Assembly: GCF_001543285.1 (NCBI RefSeq) | Contig: NZ_CP014164.1 | Location: 1,798,001-1,862,000, forward strand | DNA from: Aerococcus viridans | Lineage (GTDB): Bacteria; Bacillota; Bacilli; Lactobacillales; Aerococcaceae | Reading direction: 5' to 3' | DNA length: 64,000 nt | In this document: positions 8,487-17,880 of the stretch, in pieces | How positions within the stretch are numbered: position 1 is the stretch's first letter | Layout: each line of letters opens with the position of its first letter | The notes under the pieces: generated by a model | Told to the model about the DNA's origin: nothing | What the model saw: the letters and a program-made list of their open reading frames with translations, nothing else | Database searches by the model: none | Program-made: the position numbers and the translations under genes

Positions 8487-9827
8487 ATGGAAAAAACGGA
8501 ATTGAAAAAAAGTGTCAGCGGCTTGACTGCGCTGACAGTATTAGTGGGTACTGTAATTGGAGCGGGGATCTTCTTTAAGCCTACAGCGGTGTATTCTGCT
8601 AGCGGGGCTCCGGGTGTTGGGCTGTTGGCTTGGTTTGTTGCCGGTATCATTACCATCACTGGTGGTCTGACTGTTGCTGAAATTGGCACGATTTACTCGG
8701 AATCGGGCGGATTAATGCTGTATATGGAAAAAGTATATGGAAAGATTTGGGGGTTTCTGGCTGGATGGGCACAGATGATTGTTTATTTCCCAGCAAACTT
8801 TGCGGCTTTGGCCATTATCTTTGCGACGCAAGTTATCAATCTTTTCGGGTTAAGCGATCAATTGATCATTCCCATTGCGATTGGGACCGCCCTCTTTATA
8901 GCCCTCATGAATTTTATGGGAACGAAGCATGGCAGCAGGATTCAAAATGTCGCTACTTTCCTGAAACTTATTCCTCTTTTTATTATCATTATTGCTGGGT
9001 TACTTTATCCTGGAGGAGGTCAACAGAGCCTTATGCCTTTTGTTTCAGAAGACCATTCTTTCCTGACTGCTCTTAGCTCAGCACTGGTTGCCACCCTTTT
9101 TGCTTATGATGGTTGGATGAACGTGGGGACGTTGGCGGGAGAGATGAAAAATCCCGGGAAGACATTGCCTCGTGTGATTGTCGGCGGACTCTCCATCGTG
9201 ATGGCCGTTTATCTTGCAATCAATGTTGCCTATCTTTTTGTAGTCGATAGCGCTACTCTTGCAGGTACTGCTACCCCTGCAGCAGCTGTTGCTTCTAAAC
9301 TGTTTCCAGGTATTGGCGGCAAATTAATCACGGTGGGAATCTTAATCTCTGTTTTTGGTGCAATGAATGGCTACTTCATTTCTGCTATGCGCATTCCCTA
9401 TGTACTGGCAAAAAGAGGATTGCTTCCTTTTGCTGATTGGTTCGGTGTTTTGCATCCCAAAACTTATGTCCCAATGAATGGCGGCATAATGATTGTTTCT
9501 ATCTCTGTCGTGATGATGCTGTCCGGTTCGTTCAATCAGCTGACTGATTTGATTGTATTCGTTATATGGATTTTCTCTACCATGACTTTCCTGGCAGTCA
9601 TTATCCTGCGGAAAAGAAAACCCGCAATTGAGCGCTCTTACAAAGTGCCACTCTATCCCTTTATTCCGCTGGTAGCAATTGCAGGAGGCTTGTTTATTTT
9701 AGTGAGTACTTTGCTGACGCAGCCGTTCAACGCTTTATTGGGAATCGTCTTGACTCTGTTAGGTGTTCCTGTTTTCTTATATACTCAAAAAAATCAAAAA
9801 GCTCCCGTTTTAATTGAAGAAGAATAA
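8487..9827 (+). CDS. APC-superfamily amino acid permease (LAT/SteT-like)
   Basis: A 446-residue permease with 12 predicted membrane segments. The first helix carries the APC signature GTVIGAGIFFKP, followed by GLLAWFVAGIITITGGLTVAEIG typical of the L-type (LAT/SteT) group. Members exchange serine, threonine or other neutral amino acids. The start at 8487 (MEKTELKKS) has AGGAGAA in front; an upstream in-frame ATG at 8412 is unlikely. Monocistronic, closed by a strong terminator. It is the last ordinary gene before the island. Confidence 0.85.
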   Translation: MEKTELKKSVSGLTALTVLVGTVIGAGIFFKPTAVYSASGAPGVGLLAWFVAGIITITGGLTVAEIGTIYSESGGLMLYMEKVYGKIWGFLAGWAQMIVYFPANFAALAIIFATQVINLFGLSDQLIIPIAIGTALFIALMNFMGTKHGSRIQNVATFLKLIPLFIIIIAGLLYPGGGQQSLMPFVSEDHSFLTALSSALVATLFAYDGWMNVGTLAGEMKNPGKTLPRVIVGGLSIVMAVYLAINVAYLFVVDSATLAGTATPAAAVASKLFPGIGGKLITVGILISVFGAMNGYFISAMRIPYVLAKRGLLPFADWFGVLHPKTYVPMNGGIMIVSISVVMMLSGSFNQLTDLIVFVIWIFSTMTFLAVIILRKRKPAIERSYKVPLYPFIPLVAIAGGLFILVSTLLTQPFNALLGIVLTLLGVPVFLYTQKNQKAPVLIEEE

Positions 9828-9845
9828 TATTGGCATAGATTATCG

Positions 9846-9888
9846 AACAAGCAGCCCCATATGGAAGCTGCTTGTTTTGCATTTTTTT
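9846..9888 (+). terminator. Terminator of the APC permease gene
   Basis: AACAAGCAGC pairs with GCTGCTTGTT, then a T-rich run follows. Confidence 0.85.
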
Positions 9889-10069
9889 GGGGTGGTTTAT
9901 AGGGATTTGGGGAGGTTTGTATAGTACAGAACTTTTTTATGAGCTGTATCATACACATTTCCTAAAGAAATAAAAAAAGTCATTGGTTCTATATTTTTTT
10001 TACAAAAAAAGAGGAATCTCCATTATCATAAAGTTAACGACAACCATGATAAGATAGGAGATTCCCCGT

Positions 10070-11374
10070 ATGAATAAGTTTATCAATACCACATTACAAT
10101 TGAAAGATGAAAATATAATTTTCGAAGATAAAGTTGAAGAGATGATAGTTAAGAATATAAAATCACTGATCTATTTCGGCAAGTTAGATGTAAATCCTCA
10201 GTATTGTCCAGCCTGCGGCTGTGTGAAACGAGGAAATAGTATCGTTAAGAATGGATCTAAAAAATCAAGAATTACGCTAATAAAGATATCAGGGTTACCT
10301 GCTTACCTTGAATTAAGCAAGCAACGCTATCACTGTAGAGAATGCGATAGCTACTTCACTGCTAAATCAGAGATAGTCGGTGATAACTGTTTTATTTCTA
10401 AGCGCGTTAAACGGATGGTATTAGACTTTGCAACCAATGCGTTGACACTTAAACATATCGCAGAGACATGCAACGTTTCTGATCATACAGTTCAACGGGT
10501 AATTAATGGTGCTGGTAAAGACCTTAAACCTAGCATCTTCGATGCACTACCAGAGCATATTGCTTTCGATGAATTCAAAGGTGTAAAGCATGCCGAAGGA
10601 AATATGAGCTTTATGTTTATAGATAATACGAATTCACGTATTGTAGATGTGCTAGGAGATCGCAGAAAATTCAAGCTACGTGATTACTTTTTTGCCTATC
10701 CGTTGAAAACTCGTCAGAAAGTTCAAACAGTTACAATGGACATGTACATGCCTTATATGGAAGTCGTTAGAGAGGTATTTCCCAACGCCAAAATCATCAT
10801 TGATCGTTTCCATTTAGTTCAAGCATTAAATCGAGAATTGAATAAGTTACGTATTGAAGTAATGAATGCCTTTAGAGTTCCTGACCATAGATTGTACAAC
10901 AAGTATAAAAGGTATTGGCGACTATTCTTAATGCCCCGAGAAAACCTAAACTCATGGGATTATCAACCGTTTAAATTATTCGATTGGCTTACGAATACCG
11001 GTGGTATTTTAGATTATTTACTAGATAAGAACCCACTATTAAAAAACACCTATAATATCGTCCATAACTTGCGTGAAGCGCTTCAAGAGAATGACTCTGA
11101 AGTGTTTAAAGCTCAGTTAGCGCAGTCTAAGTTAGTTAAATTACCAAGCGGATTAAGTCGTGTGCTACGTAAATTTACCAAACTTCAAAGATATATTGGG
11201 CATACTTTCAAATACAACCACTTAACGAACGGCCGAATAGAAGGGTTGAATAATAAGATTAAGATCTTAAAACGAATAGCTTACGGATACCGAAACTTCC
11301 AAAATTTTAGAACTAGAATATTAATGACCAATAAACTATATCTAAATGAAATACCGGTAGTAGAAGCAGCCTAA
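10070..11374 (+). CDS. ISL3-family transposase
   Basis: A 434-residue DDE transposase. An N-terminal zinc finger is seen (CPACGCVKRG, then YHCRECDSYF), then a helix-turn-helix (ALTLKHIAETCNVSDHTVQRVI). The catalytic domain begins at AFDEFKGVKH, with IIIDRFHLVQALN as second Asp block and NGRIEGLNNKIKILKRIAYGYRN with the Glu. All catalytic blocks are intact, so it may be active. It serves only the element. Confidence 0.92.
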   Translation: MNKFINTTLQLKDENIIFEDKVEEMIVKNIKSLIYFGKLDVNPQYCPACGCVKRGNSIVKNGSKKSRITLIKISGLPAYLELSKQRYHCRECDSYFTAKSEIVGDNCFISKRVKRMVLDFATNALTLKHIAETCNVSDHTVQRVINGAGKDLKPSIFDALPEHIAFDEFKGVKHAEGNMSFMFIDNTNSRIVDVLGDRRKFKLRDYFFAYPLKTRQKVQTVTMDMYMPYMEVVREVFPNAKIIIDRFHLVQALNRELNKLRIEVMNAFRVPDHRLYNKYKRYWRLFLMPRENLNSWDYQPFKLFDWLTNTGGILDYLLDKNPLLKNTYNIVHNLREALQENDSEVFKAQLAQSKLVKLPSGLSRVLRKFTKLQRYIGHTFKYNHLTNGRIEGLNNKIKILKRIAYGYRNFQNFRTRILMTNKLYLNEIPVVEAA

Positions 11375-11429
11375 GGGCTGCTTGATAATCACAAATTAAA
11401 GATAAAAAATGAATAATGGAAAAGAGTAT

Positions 11430-11460
11430 AAAAAAACCAGGTAATCTAATGATTACCTGG
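11430..11460 (-). terminator. Hairpin terminator inside the ISL3 right end
   Basis: CCAGGTAATC-TAAT-GATTACCTGG is a perfect 10-bp stem; on the minus strand it is followed by TTTTTTT. It would stop transcription entering the element from outside. Confidence 0.7.
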
Positions 11461-11496
11461 CAGATATTACTCATCAGTCCTATTTGACGAAGAGCC

Positions 11497-11841
11497 ATAG
11501 TTTTGGGAGTGTATTTTTTTGAGAGACCTTTTGTCCCAGCCTCTTTTACACTGGTTTCTCTGCGTACGAATTTATTACAAGTATTTTTATCAAAAGAATT
11601 AATTGTGCTATTAAGTTGATTAAACAAAAAGATTACACCTAGAAATCACTCTATAATTGTAGTGTCAGAACCAACATTAAAAAGAAACAAGATGTACTCA
11701 GTCGTATCATCAAAATTTCAAATTTTGAAAACTTATTACTTATTTTCCAAGCGTATTTGTTAGTGATTTAAAAGTCGTGGATTCACTTAGATGGAATAGC
11801 CTCTACATATTATTTTTGCATCGCTGGATATCAGTAAAGTA
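11497..11841. other. Intergenic stretch, no gene seen
   Basis: An A/T-rich stretch between the ISL3 element and the small CC-motif gene. I find no convincing reading frame, ribosome-binding site or strong hairpin on either strand. Confidence 0.4.
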
Positions 11842-12132
11842 TCACTGAACCATTAAGCCCTCTATATGTATAGAGGAAAAAATAGATTTGCCCATCATAG
11901 ATAAATGTAGCTCGTTCTTCCTCAAAGGTAAGCTTTTATCAAGATAAATAAAAAGGCCATTGTGTTGAATCAATATGTAGTTGTTATTTTGAGGGTTTTT
12001 ATATGAAATATCCACATCTACTGCACCCACGCAACAAGTGCGAGTTGCTCTAAGTGAAACAGTTATTATCGTACGACCTTTCTTCTTCATCCATTCCTGT
12101 ACTGCCTCATCCACTTTAATAGATATAGCCAT
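11842..12132 (-). CDS. Small CC/Se-motif-like protein, 96 aa
   Basis: The pattern is an N-terminal helix (VDEAVQEWMKKKG), a strand (TIITVSL), a Thr-Cys-Cys-Val-Gly turn, then strands ending with GLFIYLDKSL. This resembles the small HesB/IscA-like 'CC/Se motif' family, in which a CC or Sec-Cys pair sits after the first strand. The C-terminal 25 residues look unlike that family. Function is unknown; thiol- or metal-linked chemistry is a guess from the Cys pair and the copper-gene context. It lies upstream of and parallel to nothing obvious; copB ends 174 bases away. Confidence 0.5.
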   Translation of the reverse strand: MAISIKVDEAVQEWMKKKGRTIITVSLRATRTCCVGAVDVDISYKNPQNNNYILIQHNGLFIYLDKSLPLRKNELHLSMMGKSIFSSIHIEGLMVQ

Positions 12133-12237
12133 TTTTCTATCACTGTCCCTTTTTTAGAATAATCAGGATTTTATATCATTAAATCACAAATAATTTAGGC
12201 GTTAAAAGACACCAATATAATTTTCCTTATACAGCAT

Positions 12238-12291
12238 ACTGGCTGGTCTGACCCGATTCTGGAAGGGGGTCAAACCAGCCAGTGCTTTTTT
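12238..12291 (+). terminator. Strong hairpin with T-run between copB and the CC-motif gene
   Basis: ACTGGCTGGT-TGACCC pairs with GGGTCA-ACCAGCCAGT, followed by GCTTTTTT on the plus strand. It directly follows the copB stop on the minus strand, where it lacks a T-run, so it may chiefly insulate copB from plus-strand transcription. Confidence 0.7.
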
Positions 12292-12306
12292 CGTTCCTGC
12301 TTCGTT

Positions 12307-14397
12307 TTATTTCGGCTCTAATTTCAATGTCATAGCATTGATGGCAACAATAACGGTCGATAAGGACATGAGGACGGCGCCGAAGGCCGGACTCAAGGTA
12401 ATGCCAATTGGTGCTAGTATTCCTGCAGCTATTGGGATTGCGATAAAGTTATACCCTGCTCCCCATACCAGATTTTGTTTCATTTTACTTGTTGTCTTGT
12501 TTGCTAACTCGATAAAGGATTCAATATCCCCTGGATCAGACTGAGTAAGGATAACATCCGCAGAATCCAAAGCTACTTGTGTGCCGGCACCAATTGCTAT
12601 ACCCACATCTGCCATCGCTAGAGACGGAGCGTCATTAACGCCGTCTCCCACCATGATGACTATTTTACCTTGATTTTTCATTGATTCTACTAAATTATAT
12701 TTATCTTCTGGAGATTGATTGGCTCTATATTGAATCCCTAGAATTTCTGCAACTCCTTGTGCAGCTTCCTCGTTATCACCAGTAGCCATGAGTGGTTCAA
12801 TTCCGTAATTTTTCAGTGCCTCGATCAAGTTTCTGCTGGTTTCTTTCAGTTCATCTCCCAATGCGACAGCGCCGATTGCTTCATTATTTTCTACAAGGAT
12901 ACTTAAAGTAGCGCCTTTCGGAGTATCCATACGCAATGCTTTTCCGTATGCCTTTTGGCTGATTAATTGATAGTGGTGGCCGTTCGCCTCCCCTTCTATT
13001 CCTGCTCCCGAAACGATTTCAATGGAGTCAAAGGAAACTGACTTAATGCCTTTCGCTTCAGCGTGGTTCACAATCGATTGGGCAATCGGGTGACTGGAGC
13101 CCGCCTCTATACCCGCCAACAAGCCTGTAATTTCTTCTTCAGAATATTTATCACTCAAAACAGTGACGTCCAACACTTTAAATTCACCAGTTGTTAAAGT
13201 ACCTGTTTTATCCAATACCATAACATCCGCTTTAGTAGTTGCTTCCAAAGCTTCTCTATTTTTAACCAGTAATCCTCGGCTTGCACCCAAACTAGTACTA
13301 CGTGATACTACCAAGGGAATAGCAAGACCCAAAGCATGTGGGCAGGCAATAACTAACGTAGTCACAGTAAAGATAACGGCTGTGGGTAGGTCCGCAATGA
13401 TCATCCAGACTATTAGAGCGATTAAAGATACTACAACGGCAACGTAGAACAACCAGCTAGCTACTTTGTGAGCCACATTCTCTGCTCGAGATGGTTGGCT
13501 TTGTGCTTGGCTAATTAATGTTTGTACTTGTGAGATAAAGGACTTATCCCCTGTTTCTGTTACTTCTACATATAGGATACCACTACCATTTGTTGATCCA
13601 CCAATGACTTGATCTTTAACATTCTTTTCGATTGGCTTAGATTCACCTGTTAAGAGGGCCTCGTTTACACGGGATTCTCCGCGAATAATGATACCATCAG
13701 CTGGAACATTTTCTCCTGCTTGAACACGGATAACATCTCCAACCTGAAGGTCAGACACAGGACGAGTCTCAATCGAATCGTCTTCTAAAACAACATGAGC
13801 ATCTTTCGGCACCAACTCAGCCAATGCTTTTTGCGCGTCCCCTGCTTCACCCAATGCCTTCATTTCAATCCAGTGTCCTAATAACATGATTAAAATTAAC
13901 GTTGTAAACTCAAAGAAGAAGTCCATGACATGTTCTCCAGTTACATATCGAGCGGCCACTGCGTAAACACTATAGGCATAAGAAACCGTTATTCCCAAAG
14001 TAATCAAGGACATCATGCCTGGAGCTTTTGAATTAAACTCATCTTTCGCACCCATGTAGAATGGTTTTCCGCCATAAATGTATAGAATTGTTGCCAATAC
14101 AGCTGCTACAACGTCTGCATAAGGAAAGATAATTTGGAAAGGCAACTGAATATCCATCATAGGAGTAATGAGTAAGATTGCAATTCCTAATGGGAGTGAC
14201 TTCAAGAAAATCTCCTTAAAGCTACCGTGATGGTGGTGGGCATGCCCTCCCATTGCGCCATGCCCACTGTGGTCATGACCAGCATGATGATCGTGATGCC
14301 CCCCGTGATGTTCCATTTCATTATGGTCGTGTTTTGAGTGATCCATGTCGCCGTGATTATGATGACTATGTGACGAATGTTTTTTGTTATTGCTCAT
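12307..14397 (-). CDS. copB: CopB-type copper-exporting P1B ATPase (CPH motif)
   Basis: A 696-residue copper-exporting P-type ATPase. The first 60 residues are a His/Met-rich metal-binding tail (repeats such as HHDHHAGHDHSGH) instead of HMA domains. The membrane metal site is CPH (ACPHALGLA, Cys near residue 352), which defines the CopB subgroup. The phosphorylation site DKTGTL is near residue 396 and GDGVNDAP closes the hinge. AGGAGG precedes the ATG by 7 bases. It is the last gene of a unit that starts at the CopY-type promoter near 15.1 kb and includes copZ1 139 bases upstream. Function: ATP-driven export of copper across the cell membrane. Confidence 0.93.
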   Translation of the reverse strand: MSNNKKHSSHSHHNHGDMDHSKHDHNEMEHHGGHHDHHAGHDHSGHGAMGGHAHHHHGSFKEIFLKSLPLGIAILLITPMMDIQLPFQIIFPYADVVAAVLATILYIYGGKPFYMGAKDEFNSKAPGMMSLITLGITVSYAYSVYAVAARYVTGEHVMDFFFEFTTLILIMLLGHWIEMKALGEAGDAQKALAELVPKDAHVVLEDDSIETRPVSDLQVGDVIRVQAGENVPADGIIIRGESRVNEALLTGESKPIEKNVKDQVIGGSTNGSGILYVEVTETGDKSFISQVQTLISQAQSQPSRAENVAHKVASWLFYVAVVVSLIALIVWMIIADLPTAVIFTVTTLVIACPHALGLAIPLVVSRSTSLGASRGLLVKNREALEATTKADVMVLDKTGTLTTGEFKVLDVTVLSDKYSEEEITGLLAGIEAGSSHPIAQSIVNHAEAKGIKSVSFDSIEIVSGAGIEGEANGHHYQLISQKAYGKALRMDTPKGATLSILVENNEAIGAVALGDELKETSRNLIEALKNYGIEPLMATGDNEEAAQGVAEILGIQYRANQSPEDKYNLVESMKNQGKIVIMVGDGVNDAPSLAMADVGIAIGAGTQVALDSADVILTQSDPGDIESFIELANKTTSKMKQNLVWGAGYNFIAIPIAAGILAPIGITLSPAFGAVLMSLSTVIVAINAMTLKLEPK

Positions 14398-14535
14398 TTT
14401 TAATTCCTCCTTATTATATTAGAGACTGATTTTAAAGTTTTAGAACCCTCTCATCTAACACTGCATATAATTCTCATGAAAAGGGTTCTATACTTTATCT
14501 CTATCTACTATCTATGAATAAATGGTATTCGTACT

Positions 14536-14742
14536 TTATGCACTTAATACTGAATAGTTAGTTTCTGCTAAAGCAGCATTGAGCGTTTCGGTATCAATCT
14601 CTGTTTGACTTTCAAGTACTGCTTTTTTAGTCGCTAAATCAACCTCTACAGATTCAACCCCTTCAATAGCTGAAAATCTTTCTTGTACCGTGTTCGCACA
14701 ACCTGCACATTTTACGCCATCTAATAAGACTTCTTTTTTCAT
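14536..14742 (-). CDS. copZ: CopZ copper chaperone (copy 1)
   Basis: A 68-residue heavy-metal-associated domain. The Cu(I) site is CAGC in GVKCAGCANTV, at residues 12-15. It carries Cu(I) to CopA/CopB and to the CopY repressor. Its ATG overlaps by one base the stop of the copA remnant upstream (translation coupling as in intact cop operons), with GGGGAAT as ribosome-binding site. About two thirds of its residues match the second copZ at 19.9 kb, so the two copies are paralogues rather than a recent duplicate. Confidence 0.92.
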   Translation of the reverse strand: MKKEVLLDGVKCAGCANTVQERFSAIEGVESVEVDLATKKAVLESQTEIDTETLNAALAETNYSVLSA

Positions 14743-15060
14743 TATTCTATTCCCCTTTTTTTATCTTCAGGTAATACTTCACTTAATACACTGTCTATAC
14801 CCACTTGCTTAGCAATCGCTTTGGCTGTACGTTTGTTATCTCCAGTAATCATGATTACTTCAACACCGCGTCTTCTAAGTTCTTTAGCAGCCTTCATACT
14901 ATTTTCCTTGAGTGTGTCAGCTACTGCGATAATTACAGCTAGTTCTCCATCAACAGAGAGATACATCTAATGCTATAACAATCGGTACGAAATATCCAGT
15001 AATGATATCGGCCATTCGAGCAATGGGTAATTTAGACCCTTGAGCATCTTCTACTAAACC
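14742..15060 (-). pseudogene. copA remnant (internal deletion)
   Basis: Two pieces of copA are joined out of context. Bases 14969-15060 match the membrane segment of the intact copA at 21,672-21,760. Bases 14742-14968 match its ATP-binding part at about 20,910-21,115 ([17 protein letters not shown]...[12 protein letters not shown]). Roughly 550 bases between them are gone, as are the N-terminus and the C-terminus. It cannot make a pump. The piece leaves copZ1-copB directly behind a CopY-type promoter. Confidence 0.9.
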
Positions 15061-15083
15061 ATTATTTCTCACTTCCCTTTTGC

Positions 15084-15137
15084 GTTTACAAAAGTAACCC
15101 ACAACCGTAGTCTACACTCGTAAACTATGGTTGTCAA
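15084..15137 (-). promoter_or_regulatory. CopY-type promoter/operator for copZ1-copB
   Basis: On the minus strand: TTGACA (15132-15137), a 17-base spacer, then TAGACT (15109-15114). A CopY-like box GTTTACGAGTGTAGA (15111-15125) covers the spacer end and -10, and a second, GTTACTTTTGTAAAC (15084-15098), lies after the start point. Same architecture as the other copper promoters in the window. Confidence 0.8.
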
Positions 15138-15240
15138 GGAATTTTTATTGCGTCTCATATAAAGCATTAAAAATACCTATCTACCTTTAGATGATACACG
15201 TACCTTCCATATAAATACCAGGAATCAGATGAATAAGGAG

Positions 15241-16242
15241 TTAAACCAACTTCGAAAAGTGTTCTACAAGACGGATCATATTGCTTACAAAGCCATATTC
15301 GTTATCGTACCAAGCAACTGTTTTAACCAATTGTCCCCCATTTGCATCTAATACTTCTGTTAACGTTGCATCAAAAACGGATCCATGTGTAGTCCCCACG
15401 ACATCGGAGGAAACAATTTCATCCTCAGTGTACCCATATGAATCATTCGCGGCTGCCTTCATCACTTCGTTAATCTGATCAACGGTTACCTCTCTATCCA
15501 ACACCGAGAACAGTTCTACAAAGCCCGCAGTAATGACAGGAACCCGTGTGGTGGTACCCGTAATGATCCCTTTAACCTCTGGAATGACTTTTCCTAATGC
15601 GTTGGCAGCGCCAGTCGTAACAGGAATAACATTTTGAGCACCTGCGCGACTTTTACGTCCCCCGGGAGCATCTTGCATGTTTTGTGTCGCTGTATAGGCA
15701 CGCGATCCTGTCATCAGGCCTCGTTGAATCCCAAACTCGTCCACTAATACTTTTGTCATTAAGGCTAAACCATTTGTCGTACAGGAAGCGGCGGAAATAA
15801 TTTTGTCACTTGGACTCAAAATTTCTTGGTTTACACCAAAGACAACGACTTTCGTTTCTTCATCTTTAGTTGGTGCTGAAATAATTACTTTTTTAGCTCC
15901 AGCGTCTATGTGTGCCTGTGCTTTTTCATTAGTTGTGTAGAAGCCTGTACATTCCAAAACGATATCAATGTCCAAATCGGACCATGGTAGTTTTTTGGCA
16001 TCCTTTTCTTCGAATGTTTTAACTTCTTTGCCATCAACCAGAATTGAATCGCCTCTTACCTCGATATCATAAGGGAAAATCCCATAGGCAGTATCGTATT
16101 TTAAAGAGTAGGCTAAATCCTCATTATTTGTTAAATCATTTACTGCAACAACCTGTAGTTCTGAGTCCCTCAACTCTTTAATACGGCGAAATGCTAAGCG
16201 TCCAATACGACCAAACCCATTAATTGCTATTTTAGTAGTCAT
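15241..16242 (-). CDS. gap: Glyceraldehyde-3-phosphate dehydrogenase (copy 1)
   Basis: A 333-residue type I GAPDH that oxidises glyceraldehyde 3-phosphate to 1,3-bisphosphoglycerate with NAD. NGFGRIGRLAFRR is the NAD fold and SAASCTTNGLA carries the catalytic cysteine. It is nearly identical in DNA to the second copy at 29.2-30.2 kb except for the last 12-15 residues (VEHFSKLV against TEYVSRLNK). That points to recent duplication or gene conversion. It is not next to pgk or a gap regulator, and its promoter carries a CopY box, so it is an accessory, copper-linked GAPDH rather than the housekeeping one (inference). Confidence 0.93.
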   Translation of the reverse strand: MTTKIAINGFGRIGRLAFRRIKELRDSELQVVAVNDLTNNEDLAYSLKYDTAYGIFPYDIEVRGDSILVDGKEVKTFEEKDAKKLPWSDLDIDIVLECTGFYTTNEKAQAHIDAGAKKVIISAPTKDEETKVVVFGVNQEILSPSDKIISAASCTTNGLALMTKVLVDEFGIQRGLMTGSRAYTATQNMQDAPGGRKSRAGAQNVIPVTTGAANALGKVIPEVKGIITGTTTRVPVITAGFVELFSVLDREVTVDQINEVMKAAANDSYGYTEDEIVSSDVVGTTHGSVFDATLTEVLDANGGQLVKTVAWYDNEYGFVSNMIRLVEHFSKLV

Positions 16243-16271
16243 TTAATCCCATTCCTTCTTTTTTTTATCTT

Positions 16272-16330
16272 GGCTACAACTGTAATCTTCTTAATGATTA
16301 TATACTATAGTTATAAAATATAATTGTCAA
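16272..16330 (-). promoter_or_regulatory. CopY-type promoter/operator for gap copy 1
   Basis: Minus strand: TTGACA (16325-16330), 17 bases, TAGTAT (16302-16307). The canonical cop box TACAGTTGTA (16275-16284, TACANNTGTA) lies about 20 bases after the -10, at or just beyond the transcription start. The second box on the -10 has decayed compared with the other copies. Confidence 0.7.
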
Positions 16331-16738
16331 GCTTTTTAATCCTTAGTTAAGAACAAAAAATTCGTTGTTCTTCAAAGACATTCTTTATCATAAATTTAGA
16401 ATTTGTTTCATCGAAAGCCCAATTCGATAGGTCGAATCTAAATCTTACGTTAGTTTACGATTGTATTCCTTTGTATGCTCGCAGCCTATTCAGGTAAACA
16501 AATCACGTCAATAGTTCTTTTTTGTTTAGTGAGCTCTACTTTGTTCGACACAAACGACGAAAAAAACTGCTTGATCTTGCCTAAAAATGGGATCAAAACG
16601 GCTGCGTTTTGAATGGGTTTATCAGGGGTATTAGTGGGTCAGTGTATGCTGAAGAACAATGTTGTTAAAAGTTTAATTTAAGGTTTTATAGTAGCCATAT
16701 ATCAGTATCTTTTTAATCTCTATTCTCCAGTGGATTCA

Positions 16739-16816
16739 ATGTTGGCTAATGTAATATTTCTTGTGGTAATAGTATTAGTTTGTTCTTATTTTTTAAAGGA
16801 TAACGACAACAAATAA
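16739..16816 (+). CDS. Possible 25-aa single-pass hydrophobic peptide
   Basis: ATG to TAA encodes 25 residues: a hydrophobic stretch (NVIFLVVIVLVCSYFL) and a charged tail KDNDNK. This is the general build of small type I toxins, but it matches none that I know, and no good ribosome-binding site precedes it. It sits in plasmid-like DNA, where such toxins occur. Could be chance. Confidence 0.25.
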   Translation: MLANVIFLVVIVLVCSYFLKDNDNK

Positions 16817-17160
16817 AAATGATAAAAATTCGTAAATTAAGAGGTGTTCATGGCTTTTTAGATATGTTTGCATAAAAAATACCTTATAACAGTTTTAAAA
16901 CGCCTATAACCCCCTAAAATTTCGATTTAAAAGGTAGTTAGTGTGATTTAAATCATATTAGATAAAATTATAGCTAAATAAGCAAAACATGTTACCTATA
17001 CCCTTTAATTTTCTTCTGAGCGTATTTCAGGGGTTTGTTAAGGGTGTTAACCCTTGACCATGCGTTAGCATGCTAGTAAATGCAGAAATTTATCCGAGAT
17101 TACTTAGATTTTCAAACATTCTCATATAACGATCCCACTTTTTTTGAAAATAAGGGGTTT

Positions 17161-17182
17161 AAGGGGCTTTGCCCCTTTTTTT
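17161..17182 (+). terminator. Terminator hairpin in plasmid-like region
   Basis: AAGGGGC-TTT-GCCCCTT followed by TTTTT. Confidence 0.65.
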
Positions 17183-17203
17183 AATGGCTTGCGTCAGCCA
17201 GGT

Positions 17204-17880
17204 TGAATCTCAACCCGAAAACTGAACACTCAAAAAAAAGAGTGTTGTAAGTTTTCGGGTTATTTTTATGCAAAATTTTCGGTATACTCTATTTGAGTTA
17301 TACAGAAGGGAGTGGACAGGATGAGTAAAAAGATATATAGCCAAGCTGAGATTCAAGCTTTAAGAAACAATCCTAATGTGAAAAGTGTGACAGAGAAAAG
17401 TATTACCTATTCATCAGAATTCAAAATAAAGGCCATTAAACAAAGCAAACAAGGCATGAAATCTACTCAGATATTTGAACTTGCTGGACTTCCTTCTCAT
17501 TTAATCGGAAAAGGAAAATCCGATCAATCACTATCACGTTGGAAAAGATTATATAAAGATCATGGAGAAGATGTATTGTTACAAGAGAATCGTGGTTCAA
17601 AAAATAATGGTCCCTATTGACCAAGAGAACAATTATCGTTACAAGAGGCGCTAGACAAAGCAAATGCCCGTATAGCCTATCTAGAGGGGAATCTTGAACT
17701 AGTAAAAAAATTAGAACAGCACGAGAGGAGCGTGAAAAACGACAAAAGAAACGACTTAAGTAAACAAGAACGCTTTAGATTAATTAACCAAATTATTCGT
17801 GAGAATCAACTTGCTGGAATGGTGAATCATTTATACGACCTTGCAGGGGTAAGTAAAAGCGGCTACTATTACTGGCTAAA
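17204..17880 (+). pseudogene. IS3-family element, truncated, with broken orfA
   Basis: The left end carries a large inverted repeat (AACCCGAAAACT...AGTTTTCGGGTT, 17213-17262). The orfA starts at 17312 or 17321 (MSKKIYSQAEIQAL...) with a helix-turn-helix (YSSEFKIKAIKQSK). A TGA stop after NNGPY (17618-17620) interrupts it, but the same frame goes on with a leucine-zipper-like PREQLSLQEALDKANARIAY. An orfB start follows at 17732 and reads GVSKSGYYYWLN until 17880, where unrelated ISL3 sequence begins. The element is dead. Confidence 0.8.

Larger units (their letters stand above)
9985..11496 (+). mobile_element. ISL3-family insertion sequence, full length
   Basis: A complete ISL3-type transposase gene is bounded on the left by GGTTCTATATTTTT at 9985 and on the right by the reverse complement of GGCTCTTCGTCAAATAGG at 11479-11496. 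Both fit ISL3 ends, which start GGxTCT and are imperfect. The 8-base direct repeats expected for the family are not visible (aagtcatt against atagtttt), so a flank may have been rearranged. It marks the left edge of the island. Confidence 0.7.
16331..17203. other. Plasmid-like non-coding region
   Basis: An 870-base stretch without a normal gene. It is A/T-rich with short G-runs and inverted repeats such as GGGTTTGTTAAGGGTGTTAACCC and AAGGGGCTTTGCCCCTT. This type of sequence is common in non-coding backbone of lactococcal/enterococcal plasmids. No replication gene is present. It may be the scar of a plasmid that integrated by way of insertion sequences. Confidence 0.4.
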
